In this document: piece by piece, positions 1 through 5,822 of the stretch
Layout of the letters: the number at the start of each line of letters is the position of its first letter
Position numbering within the stretch: position 1 is the first letter of the stretch
Origin: Anaerolineales bacterium UBA6668
GTDB taxonomy: Bacteria > Chloroflexota > Anaerolineae > Anaerolineales > UBA6668
DNA: 5,850 nucleotides
NCBI GenBank assembly: GCA_002455215.1
Contig: DKKK01000037.1
Location: 25,949 to 31,798, forward strand
Direction: 5' to 3'
The notes under the pieces: model-generated
Databases searched by the model: none
What the model was told of the DNA's origin: nothing
What the model saw: the letters and a program-made list of their open reading frames with translations, nothing else
Made by a program: the position numbers and the translations under genes

Positions 1-786
1 GTTGTCGTTGTAGCGCACCAAACTATTGGGATGGGCAGTTTCGGCAAAGTTGTAGATAGCCCCACCCCCTAGCCCATTCACCACATAGGTCAGCCCCCCC
101 ACTTCCAGGCGTTCGTACACATGGTGATGCCCGTTCAGTACCAAATCTGCCCCCCAAGCGGCAAATTGCCATTCCATCCAGGGGGCAAGCTCTTTTTCCC
201 CGGATGCAAAGGGCGGGTGGTGAAACAGCACAACTTGCCAAGCGGCAGTGGATGCAAGCAGAGCGGATTGAAGCCAAGCCGCCTGTGCCGAATCAGCCGT
301 CCAACCATCCACTTCGCCCGGATTGCTATTGAGAAAGAACAAATCCACTGCGCCCAAGGCAACGGAATAGTAGCGTTCATTGCCGGGCAGGGTTAGGTAG
401 TCAAGCAAAGCGGTGCTATTATTTTGAATATCGTGGTTGCCCAACGCCGAAAAAAAGCGGTTTTGGGACGCGCCACGGCCATAAGTGCCTTGATAATTGC
501 CGATGAACGCGGCGTAATATTGCCCGATGTTTTCGTCTATCGTTTCGGCAGAGCCAGCGGGGTAGTTGTTGTCACCCACACTGAGCAGATAATCGGGTGA
601 CCAACTTTTCACCAGTTTCGCCACCTGCTCGGCGGGCAAACCAGCTTGCCCAAAGTCGCCAACGACTGCCAATGTGAGCGGCTGTACTGGGCTGGCTGGC
701 TGTGCTTGCACGGCGGGTGCGTGCGCCCATGTCAGGGTTAGCAAACACGCGCCCCACAGCACAAAGGGAAGCAAAAAGCGTTTCAT
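1..786 (-). CDS. Exported metallophosphoesterase, purple acid phosphatase-like (3' end cut by window edge)
   Basis: This is a calcineurin-like phosphoesterase, a two-metal hydrolase of phosphate esters, predicted to act outside the cytoplasmic membrane. The 262 visible codons open with a signal peptide: MKR, a hydrophobic core at about residues 4-21, and plausible signal peptidase I sites after Ala23 (AHA) or Ala28 (VQA). The metal-binding blocks follow in family order: GDFG (43-46), GDNNY (71-75), GNHD (116-119), FHHPPF (188-193) and NGHHHVYER (218-226). GDxG and GDNxY are the spacing seen in purple acid phosphatases such as ACP5/TRAP, so that branch is likelier than a cyclic-nucleotide phosphodiesterase. 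The true substrate cannot be told. The frame is open at base 1, so the C-terminus is missing; the last block is already present, so the lost part is probably short. The start has only a weak ribosome site (GAG about 12 nt upstream). The gene is transcribed divergently from the dapF-like gene. Confidence 0.9.
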   Translation of the reverse strand, partial: MKRFLLPFVLWGACLLTLTWAHAPAVQAQPASPVQPLTLAVVGDFGQAGLPAEQVAKLVKSWSPDYLLSVGDNNYPAGSAETIDENIGQYYAAFIGNYQGTYGRGASQNRFFSALGNHDIQNNSTALLDYLTLPGNERYYSVALGAVDLFFLNSNPGEVDGWTADSAQAAWLQSALLASTAAWQVVLFHHPPFASGEKELAPWMEWQFAAWGADLVLNGHHHVYERLEVGGLTYVVNGLGGGAIYNFAETAHPNSLVRYNDN

Positions 787-992
787 GGGGCGTATTTTCT
801 CACAAAACAGCCGACAAGGATTTAAGAGTTTCCTGATGATTTTGCTCGGTGGCGGCATTTTGGAAAAATGAGTGGCTCGGATGCGGTGGAGACTAGATTG
901 CCCTTTTTCTAGAAAGACAAAATGCAATTTTCCCGCGTGCTGAGTATATAATACGCTATTCACTACGCTTCGGATGTACCCAAAAGATCCCT
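787..992. other. Divergent intergenic region between the phosphoesterase and dapF-like genes
   Basis: This gap must hold the promoters of both flanking genes. On the plus strand a perfect TATAAT lies at 947-952 (listed separately). For the minus-strand gene I see no convincing promoter; the best -10-like string is TTAAAT (complement of 820-825) without a good -35. Two small inverted repeats are present: CATTTT-GGA-AAAATG at 856-870, and CTAGA/TCTAG at 893-897 and 908-912 with a 10-base spacer. The second sits just upstream of the dapF-like promoter and could be an operator, but 5-bp arms arise easily by chance. No tRNA-like fold or credible small ORF was seen. Confidence 0.5.
947..952 (+). 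promoter_or_regulatory. -10 box (TATAAT) of the dapF-like gene
   Basis: An exact match to the sigma-70-type -10 hexamer lies 40 bases before the ATG at 993, which would give a leader of about 30-35 nt. The matching -35 is poor: at spacings of 16-19 bp the best hexamer is ATGCAA (922-927), only 3 of 6 matches, and there is no extended -10 TGn. The call rests on the -10 alone. Confidence 0.45.
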
Positions 993-1778
993 ATGACCCG
1001 CCATCCTGTACCGTTTCGCAAATATCACGCGCTTGGTAATGACTATCTGGTATTAGAAAGTCAGATGCTAACTGCCGAGCAAGCACGGGCAATTTGTCAC
1101 CGCAATTATGGTGTGGGGGCAGATGGCGTTCTGCTCCCGCTGTTGCAAGGCGGCGAAATCGGGCTGAAGATTTTTAACCCAGATGGGAGCATTGCCGAAA
1201 AGAGCGGCAACGGGTTGCGCATTTTTACCCAGTATTTATTCGATAGCGGAAAAATTCCCCAATCCCCGGTGCAAATTCGCACGGATGGCGGCTGGGTGCA
1301 AGCCCAAGTGCTGGAGAGTGGCTGGGTGCGGGTGGATATGGGAAGGGTGCAAGTGCAAGAGCAGTTGGCAGTGACTGTTTTGGGTGTGACCGTGTCTGGC
1401 TGGCGGGTGAATGTCGGCAACCCGCACTTTGTGGTCACCGATCTGCCCGTCAATGCTGAAACTGCCCAGCGGCTAGGCGCTTCTATTGAACATGCGCCCG
1501 CTTTTCCCCAACGTACTAACGTGCAATGGATTGAACGCATAGACTCACAGAACTTGCGTTTGGAAATTTGGGAACGCGGTGCCGGGTACACGCTGGCAAG
1601 TGGCAGTAGCAGTTGCGCGGCGGCGGCAGTGGCACATTGCATTGGTTGGTGTAACACCGAGATGACGGTACACATGCCCGGCGGCAGTTTGCAAGTGGTG
1701 CTGGGTGTGGACGGCACAGCTACACAGAGCGGAGCGGTGCGCTTGGTGTGCTGGGGTGAGTACCTGCCTGCTTGGTGA
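993..1778 (+). CDS. dapF: Diaminopimelate epimerase family protein with both catalytic cysteines replaced by serine
   Basis: DapF interconverts LL- and meso-diaminopimelate in lysine and peptidoglycan synthesis, using a cofactor-free two-cysteine acid/base pair in the cytoplasm. The 261-residue length and two-lobed layout fit: FRKYHALGND (8-17), YGVGADG (39-45), FNPDGS (61-66), GNPH (142-145) and ERGAG (194-198), all substrate-pocket blocks of the family. The catalytic positions differ. The usual CGNG is SGNG, with Ser71 (AGC) in place of E. coli Cys73; the usual ACGTG/ACGSG block is ASGSS, with Ser203 (AGT) in place of Cys217. Tyr199 also replaces the usual Glu in GET. Cys208 matches the second, non-catalytic cysteine of that block. 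In classical DapF, Cys-to-Ser changes abolish epimerisation, so this may be a relative with another substrate or reaction, or an inactive paralogue; automatic annotation would call it dapF. ATG 993 is the only start, since the frame has a stop at 894-896 and no other start codon after it; the ribosome site is weak. The downstream methyltransferase is probably co-transcribed. Confidence 0.85.
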   Translation: MTRHPVPFRKYHALGNDYLVLESQMLTAEQARAICHRNYGVGADGVLLPLLQGGEIGLKIFNPDGSIAEKSGNGLRIFTQYLFDSGKIPQSPVQIRTDGGWVQAQVLESGWVRVDMGRVQVQEQLAVTVLGVTVSGWRVNVGNPHFVVTDLPVNAETAQRLGASIEHAPAFPQRTNVQWIERIDSQNLRLEIWERGAGYTLASGSSSCAAAAVAHCIGWCNTEMTVHMPGGSLQVVLGVDGTATQSGAVRLVCWGEYLPAW

Positions 1779-1799
1779 AATTGGCATAACTGATGTTTC

Positions 1800-1804
1800 A
1801 GGAG
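1800..1804 (+). promoter_or_regulatory. Shine-Dalgarno site (AGGAG) fixing the methyltransferase start
   Basis: AGGAG ends 9 bases before the ATG at 1814, a standard spacing, and lies downstream of the alternative ATG at 1793. It therefore selects the shorter protein. It is the best ribosome site in the window. Confidence 0.7.
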
Positions 1805-1813
1805 ACATTTGAA

Positions 1814-2521
1814 ATGACTACATTCGCGCAAAATGACCCACAAGCTCGCCAACGTGCCCGCCAGTTGGCACAAGCCTATCAAGCGCAGGGCGATTTTACA
1901 GGCTGGTTTGAAGCGCTCTATGCCGAAGGGCGTGCCGGACAAGCGCTGATTCCGTGGGCAGACCGCGCGGTCAACCCGTATTTTGCCGATTGGTTGACCG
2001 CGTATCCGCAATCATGGACGGGTGTGCGCTGTGCGGTGGTGGGTTGTGGGCTAGGGGATGATGCCGAAGCGTTGGCGGCACTGGGGGCAGATGTGGTGGC
2101 GTTTGACATTGCGCCGAGTGCGGTGGCATGGAGCCAGCAACGCTTCCCTGCCAGTGCCGTTCACTATTGCACTGCTGATGTCTTGCATCCACCTGCAGAG
2201 TGGACAGGTTTGTTCGATTTTGTATTAGAAATTTACACGGTGCAGGTGTTCCGCGAGTTTGCCCAGCGCCAGCAAGTGCTTCACCAATTGGCAAATTTAC
2301 TCAGCCCGCAAGGTAAACTCCTGCTAATAGCGCGTGGCAGGCAGGCAGGCGAGCCAATCGGGCAAATGCCGTGGCCGCTTGCTGTGTCCGAATTGGCTGA
2401 ACTGGTGAAGGAGCAGTTATACCTTGACGGAACTGTGGGCAGTGTGGAAGAACTGTGGGAAGCAGGGTCGCCGCCCATTCTGCGCTTGCGGGCGTTGTAC
2501 CGCAAAGGACAGCGTTCTTAG
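1814..2521 (+). CDS. Class I SAM-dependent methyltransferase
   Basis: A 235-residue soluble Rossmann-fold methyltransferase that transfers a methyl group from S-adenosylmethionine to an unknown acceptor. The SAM-binding motif I is VVGCGLGDD (75-83); the acidic residue that would bind the ribose hydroxyls is Asp98 in AFDIAPSAV; an AD pair at 121-122 is the usual adenine-loop position; FDFVLE (134-139) is motif IV. N-terminal GWFEALY and IPWADRAVNP, and C-terminal GQMPWPL (183-189), resemble small-molecule methyltransferases related to the thiopurine/thiol methyltransferase group, where the N-terminal part caps the active site. That relationship is an inference from pattern. ATG 1814 is chosen over ATG 1793 because AGGAG lies between them at the right distance from 1814. 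The gene follows the dapF-like gene by 35 bp with no terminator seen, so the two are probably one transcript. It ends tail to tail with the lipid kinase gene. Confidence 0.85.
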   Translation: MTTFAQNDPQARQRARQLAQAYQAQGDFTGWFEALYAEGRAGQALIPWADRAVNPYFADWLTAYPQSWTGVRCAVVGCGLGDDAEALAALGADVVAFDIAPSAVAWSQQRFPASAVHYCTADVLHPPAEWTGLFDFVLEIYTVQVFREFAQRQQVLHQLANLLSPQGKLLLIARGRQAGEPIGQMPWPLAVSELAELVKEQLYLDGTVGSVEELWEAGSPPILRLRALYRKGQRS

Positions 2522-3429
2522 CGCACTAGCTTCATGGCGGCAGGCAAAATTTGCATTTCGACACGTCGCACATTGGCTTCATAGGGCGCCCACAATTCAC
2601 CATCCACATGAATCGGCACGGCGCGGTCTGCTTCAATGATTAGGTGCTTAAACTCACCAAACCGCACAAAGTCGAACTTGCCTTGTGTGCCTTTCATAAA
2701 CTCTGGCAGGAGGCGGAACATGGTTAGGCGACTAATGGGTGGCGACATGACGAAGTTCAAAATGCCATCATTGTTTTTGGCGCTTGGGCAAGTGTAAAAC
2801 CCGCCCCCTTCGCGGTTGCCATTGCCCACACTAAACACAATCAGGTCGTGTTCGCTGGTTGTGCCGTCCACCGCCATTTTGAAGTGCGTAGTTTGGTAAT
2901 TTTCAATGATGCTTTTGACAACTGCCGTCAAGTACATGGCAAAGCCATAAATGCGGCGAATTTTGCGGCTTTGGATGTTCACCGAAGCGACAAACAGCAT
3001 CCCACAAGTATTATCCATATAGATACTGCGCCCGTGATTGTCGGTCAGGTGTGCCAAATCTACCAGCACCGGGTCAGCCGAGAAAATGCGGCGCATGCCT
3101 TCTTGCGGGTTAAAATCCACCTGACTGCAATAGGCAAAGTCATTGCCACTGCCAATAGGGATACAACCGAGCATAGGGCGTTTTTCCTGCGGAATGCGCA
3201 TCAAGCCATTGACGACTTCGTGAACCGTGCCATCACCGCCCATTGCCACCACTACGTCAAAGCCTTCGTCACCTGCGGCGGCGGCTAGGTCAATGGCGTG
3301 TCCGGGGTATTCGGTGCCAGCCCAAGTGGCACCCCCCAGCGTTTCTACAATGGCTTGTAGGTCGCTAGCTTTTTGACCGGAACGTCCACGGTCGGATGCG
3401 GGGTTGAAAATTAGTTTTACTTTGCGCAT
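2518..3429 (-). CDS. Diacylglycerol kinase-family lipid kinase (YegS/BmrU type)
   Basis: The protein phosphorylates a lipid hydroxyl (diacylglycerol, phosphatidylglycerol or a related lipid) with ATP at the inner face of the membrane. The 303 residues match the usual length of bacterial YegS/DgkB-like kinases. N-terminal catalytic domain: FNPASDRGRSG (8-18), MGGDGTVHEVVNGL (63-76), which is the nucleotide-binding GGDGT signature, and PIGSGNDFA (91-99). The C-terminal beta-sandwich domain carries GNGNREGGGFYTCPSA, a DGxLNF strand and HVDGELW (274-280), whose DGE is a conserved family element. No membrane segment or signal peptide is visible, as expected for a peripheral enzyme. The frame stays open upstream to 3522, but ATG 3429 is chosen because the family homology begins there (MRKVKLIFNP) and an AGAG ribosome site lies 6 bases upstream. 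The lipid substrate cannot be assigned from sequence. The gene stands alone on its strand. Confidence 0.92.
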   Translation of the reverse strand: MRKVKLIFNPASDRGRSGQKASDLQAIVETLGGATWAGTEYPGHAIDLAAAAGDEGFDVVVAMGGDGTVHEVVNGLMRIPQEKRPMLGCIPIGSGNDFAYCSQVDFNPQEGMRRIFSADPVLVDLAHLTDNHGRSIYMDNTCGMLFVASVNIQSRKIRRIYGFAMYLTAVVKSIIENYQTTHFKMAVDGTTSEHDLIVFSVGNGNREGGGFYTCPSAKNNDGILNFVMSPPISRLTMFRLLPEFMKGTQGKFDFVRFGEFKHLIIEADRAVPIHVDGELWAPYEANVRRVEMQILPAAMKLVR

Positions 3430-3496
3430 GGGTAACTCTCTTTGCAGGGGTGGTCGGCAATACAGCGCTGGCTGATTGGGTTCAAGCGATTTAATC

Positions 3497-3524
3497 ATTG
3501 TAGCCCAGAACCCATTTACCACAA
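3497..3524 (-). promoter_or_regulatory. Candidate promoter of the lipid kinase gene
   Basis: On the minus strand TACAAT (complement of 3497-3502, 5 of 6 matches to TATAAT) is preceded after 16 bases by TTGTGG (complement of 3519-3524, sharing TTG with TTGACA). This would start transcription near 3490, giving a leader of about 60 nt. A GATT-T-AATC near-palindrome (3488-3496) covers the predicted start point. The -35 is weak. Confidence 0.3.
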
Positions 3525-3565
3525 GGGGAGGGCTGAAACTCTATTTCGACACAGCCTGTGCGGAG

Positions 3566-3593
3566 TGTACCTTTCTAGCCAGTAAGGAGTACA
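3566..3593 (+). promoter_or_regulatory. Bulged inverted repeat covering a Shine-Dalgarno-like AAGGAG upstream of the di-haem gene
   Basis: TGTAC plus CTT (3566-3573) can pair with AAG plus GTACA (3584-3586 and 3589-3593), leaving a 2-base GA bulge and a 10-base loop. The right arm contains AAGGAG (3584-3589), a good anti-16S match. The nearest in-frame ATG, at 3605, is 15 bases away, longer than the normal spacing. The site could serve that ATG, be masked by the hairpin, or be chance. TACAAT at 3590-3595 in the same stretch is also -10-like but lacks a -35. Confidence 0.2.
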
Positions 3594-3655
3594 ATAGCCA
3601 TATTATGTTTCGCAACGTTGTATTCTACCTAGTTAAAAATTTCACCTTTTCTTTT

Positions 3656-5062
3656 ATGAAAAGGAGCGCAGTTTCCCGACACCCCAAATATAAACGCATT
3701 GTGGGCTATTTTATCTGTGGGTTGGGGATGGTTTGGTTATTGCTGGGGTGTAGCCCGCAACCCAATGTGCCCATCACCCCGACAGCCACGCTCATCACCA
3801 CCTTTGCCGTCCCGATTAGCGGCTTATCACCAGAGCAACAGTTACATTTTCAGGTGGGAAATGCGCTCTTTAACACCCAATGGACTGCCACCCAATGGAC
3901 TGCCAATGCCAGCATAGAAAACCAACGAGCGGGTTTGGGTATACTATTTAATGCAAATTCGTGTGCTAGTTGTCACCCTAAGGATGGGCGCGGTCTGCCG
4001 CCGCAAACGGGTGGTGCATCTGTTGGATTGGTTTTGCGGCTGAGTTTACCCCAAAAAGGGTTGTACTACCAACCGGTGGCTGAACCGAACTACGGGCTAC
4101 AATTGCAAGAATTCGCTGTGGATGGAGGGGTAGCGGAAGGGCGTATCGGTCTCACCTACACCGAGCAACCCGGCACCCTTGCCGATGGCACGCCCTACAG
4201 CCTGCGCCTGCCCATCTACCAAGTGCAAGACCCTGCTTACGGTGCGCTTTCCCCCCAAACGCTACTCTCACCTAGACTCGCTCCGCAAATTGTGGGCATG
4301 GGCTTGCTCGAAGCCGTGCCCGCCGAAACGCTTTTGGCTTTGGCAGACCCAACCGATGTCAATGATGATGGCATTTCGGGTCGCCCCAATTGGGTTTGGG
4401 ATGTTTATCAAGGGCAGATGAGCATTGGACGTTTTGGCTGGAAGGCGAATCAGCCACATGTGTTGCAACAGGTCGCCGATGCTTTTCAGGCGGATATGGG
4501 CATTCGTAGTGATTTATTCCCTCCCAACACTTGCGAAACCCAACCCGCTTGCCAAGCGGCAGACTCCACCCCAAAACCAGAGATTTCGGCGGATGACTTG
4601 CTCAAGGTGGTGTTGTATACCAGCGCAATCGGCGTGCCAGCCCAACGCGATGCTCAAACCAATCAGGTGCAAGACGGGGCAAGGCTGTTTACCACCATCG
4701 GCTGTAGCCAATGTCACCAGCCGAGCTTGCAAACAGGCATTCACCTAACTATCCCTGCTCTATCGAACCAAACCATTGCCGCATATAGCGATTTGCTTTT
4801 GCATGATATGGGGGCGGGCTTGGCGGATGGTCGCCCGGATTTTCAGGCAAGTGGCACCGAATGGCGGACGGCTCCGCTATGGGGGATTGGCTTGTTTGAA
4901 AGTGTTAATGGGCATACTTTTTACTTGCATGATGGGCGTGCGCGAAACTTAAGCGAAGCGATTCTCTGGCACGGCGGAGAAGCCACTGCCGCCCGCGAGT
5001 GGTTTCGGCGTCTTTCGCTAGCAGAACGGGACGCATTATTGGCGTTTTTACGCAGTTTATAA
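3656..5062 (+). CDS. Lipoprotein di-haem oxidoreductase, DUF1111/DHOR family
   Basis: A predicted c-type dihaem protein anchored in the envelope, of the family described as putative di-haem peroxidases or thiol oxidoreductase-like proteins; its substrate is not established. The 468 residues start with a basic segment (MKRSAVSRHPKYKR), a hydrophobic stretch (15-30) and a lipobox LLGC with Cys32 as the lipidation site, followed by a Pro/Thr-rich linker (34-45). Two haem-binding motifs are visible: CASCH (103-107) within the FNANSCASCH block, and CSQCH (350-354). Other family blocks are DVNDDGISGRPN (234-245), GRFGWKA (258-264), HDMGAGLADGRPDF (383-396), EWRTAPLWGIG (402-412) and LHDGRARNLSEAILWHGGEA (424-443). 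The haem attachment sites imply export and a cytochrome c maturation system. The frame is open from 3476; ATG 3656 gives the cleanest lipoprotein signal but has no ribosome site, while ATG 3605 would add 17 residues. A 15-bp tandem repeat adds TQWTA near residues 74-83. The MoaD-MoaE gene follows by 25 bp. Confidence 0.9.
   Translation: MKRSAVSRHPKYKRIVGYFICGLGMVWLLLGCSPQPNVPITPTATLITTFAVPISGLSPEQQLHFQVGNALFNTQWTATQWTANASIENQRAGLGILFNANSCASCHPKDGRGLPPQTGGASVGLVLRLSLPQKGLYYQPVAEPNYGLQLQEFAVDGGVAEGRIGLTYTEQPGTLADGTPYSLRLPIYQVQDPAYGALSPQTLLSPRLAPQIVGMGLLEAVPAETLLALADPTDVNDDGISGRPNWVWDVYQGQMSIGRFGWKANQPHVLQQVADAFQADMGIRSDLFPPNTCETQPACQAADSTPKPEISADDLLKVVLYTSAIGVPAQRDAQTNQVQDGARLFTTIGCSQCHQPSLQTGIHLTIPALSNQTIAAYSDLLLHDMGAGLADGRPDFQASGTEWRTAPLWGIGLFESVNGHTFYLHDGRARNLSEAILWHGGEATAAREWFRRLSLAERDALLAFLRSL
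3875..3904 (+). repeat. Exact 15-bp tandem duplication inside the di-haem gene
   Basis: The unit ACCCAATGGACTGCC occurs twice head to tail (3875-3889 and 3890-3904) with no mismatch. It keeps the frame and duplicates the five residues TQWTA, about 20 residues before the first haem motif. Perfect identity, including third codon positions, suggests a recent slippage event. Confidence 0.9.
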
Positions 5063-5087
5063 TCGGTGTTGGTGGTAAAATCTGGTT

Positions 5088-5822
5088 ATGCTGACCCTTC
5101 TCTTTTTTGCTACGCTCAAAGACAAAGCCAATACCGCCCAAATGCAGTACGAATTGCGTGGGGAAACCAGTGTCGCACAGTTAAAGGTGGCGCTATCCCA
5201 GCAATTTCCGGCACTTGCCCCACATCTGCCAACCGCGTTGTGCGCTATCAATCAGGAATTTGCCTTTCCCGAAGACATTTTGCCCGCTACGGCGGAAGTT
5301 GCTTTCTTTCCACCGGTTTCCGGCGGGCAGGATGACATTCCAACCATTGCGATTATCACCAGCGATGCCATAGACCTGAATGCACTGACGGCGGCAATCA
5401 CTCGTCCCAATGTTGGCGCAGTCTGCTTGTTTAGTGGTTTTGTGCGCGGTCAAACCAGCCGTGATGGGCATGCCCCACAAACCGAGTATTTGGAGTATAC
5501 GGCATACGCGCCAATGGCAGAACGCAAAATGCGGCAGGTGGCAGAAGAAATCCGCGCCCGTTGGCAGAGTGTGCTGGGGATTGCAATGGTGCAACGCATT
5601 GGCAGGCTGGAACCGCAAACGCCGACCGTGTTGATCGCGTGTGCCGCCGCCCACCGCGATACGGGTGTGTTTGAAGCTGCCCGTTATGGCATTGACCGTT
5701 TGAAGGAAATTGTGCCGGTATGGAAGAAGGAAGTGGGTGCGGATGGGCAGTACTGGGTGGAAGGCACTTACCAGCCCACCCGCTCCGACCCCGAAGAAGG
5801 CGCTAGGTCAGCGGGCGAGTAA
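5088..5822 (+). CDS. moaD-moaE: MoaD-MoaE fusion: single-chain molybdopterin synthase
   Basis: Molybdopterin synthase puts two sulfurs into cyclic pyranopterin monophosphate during molybdenum cofactor synthesis in the cytoplasm. Normally it is a complex of small MoaD and large MoaE; here both lie in one 244-residue chain. Residues 1-80 are a ubiquitin-like MoaD: LLFFATLKD near the start, INQEFAF (54-60), and VAFFPPVSGG (71-80), ending in the Gly79-Gly80 pair that is thiocarboxylated in free MoaD. MoaE starts almost at once (about residue 84): GAVCLFSGFVR (110-120), LEYTAYAPMAERKM (135-148), AAAHR (186-190), VFEAARYGIDRLKEIVP (194-210) and VWKKE (211-215). Lys206 and Lys213 align with the E. 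coli MoaE active-site Lys119 and Lys126. With Gly-Gly internal, the chain should need cleavage there to be active, as reported for the mycobacterial fusion MoaX. ATG 5088 is the only start after an in-frame stop at 5076; its ribosome site is weak. It lies 25 bp behind the di-haem gene, probably in one transcript. Confidence 0.93.
   Translation: MLTLLFFATLKDKANTAQMQYELRGETSVAQLKVALSQQFPALAPHLPTALCAINQEFAFPEDILPATAEVAFFPPVSGGQDDIPTIAIITSDAIDLNALTAAITRPNVGAVCLFSGFVRGQTSRDGHAPQTEYLEYTAYAPMAERKMRQVAEEIRARWQSVLGIAMVQRIGRLEPQTPTVLIACAAAHRDTGVFEAARYGIDRLKEIVPVWKKEVGADGQYWVEGTYQPTRSDPEEGARSAGE

Noticed and set aside
121..396. A 91-codon plus-strand frame inside the phosphoesterase gene
   Set aside because: It is antisense to the conserved GHHH and HHPPF blocks and has no recognisable product.
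856..870. CATTTT-GGA-AAAATG hairpin as a transcription terminator
   Set aside because: The stem is AT-rich and weak, no gene ends nearby, and it sits between two divergent genes where no terminator is expected.
1614..1616. Cys208 of the DapF-like protein as a substitute catalytic cysteine
   Set aside because: It aligns with the second cysteine of the usual CG(T/S)GxC block, which is present in normal DapF in addition to the catalytic one, so it does not restore the missing thiol pair.
1106..2011. A 301-codon open frame on the minus strand across the dapF-like gene and the start of the methyltransferase
   Set aside because: It lies antisense to two genes with clear family motifs, its translation is rich in Cys, Pro and Ser with no recognisable domain, and it crosses a gene boundary. 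It is a shadow of plus-strand coding bias.
2848..3288. A 146-codon plus-strand frame inside the lipid kinase gene
   Set aside because: It is antisense to the conserved core of the kinase, including the GGDGT region, and shows no domain or ribosome site of its own.
3476..3655. A 60-residue N-terminal extension of the di-haem protein
   Set aside because: The added residues match no signal or domain, would bury the lipoprotein signal in the interior, and overlap the likely promoter of the divergent kinase gene. At most the 17-residue extension from ATG 3605 is plausible.
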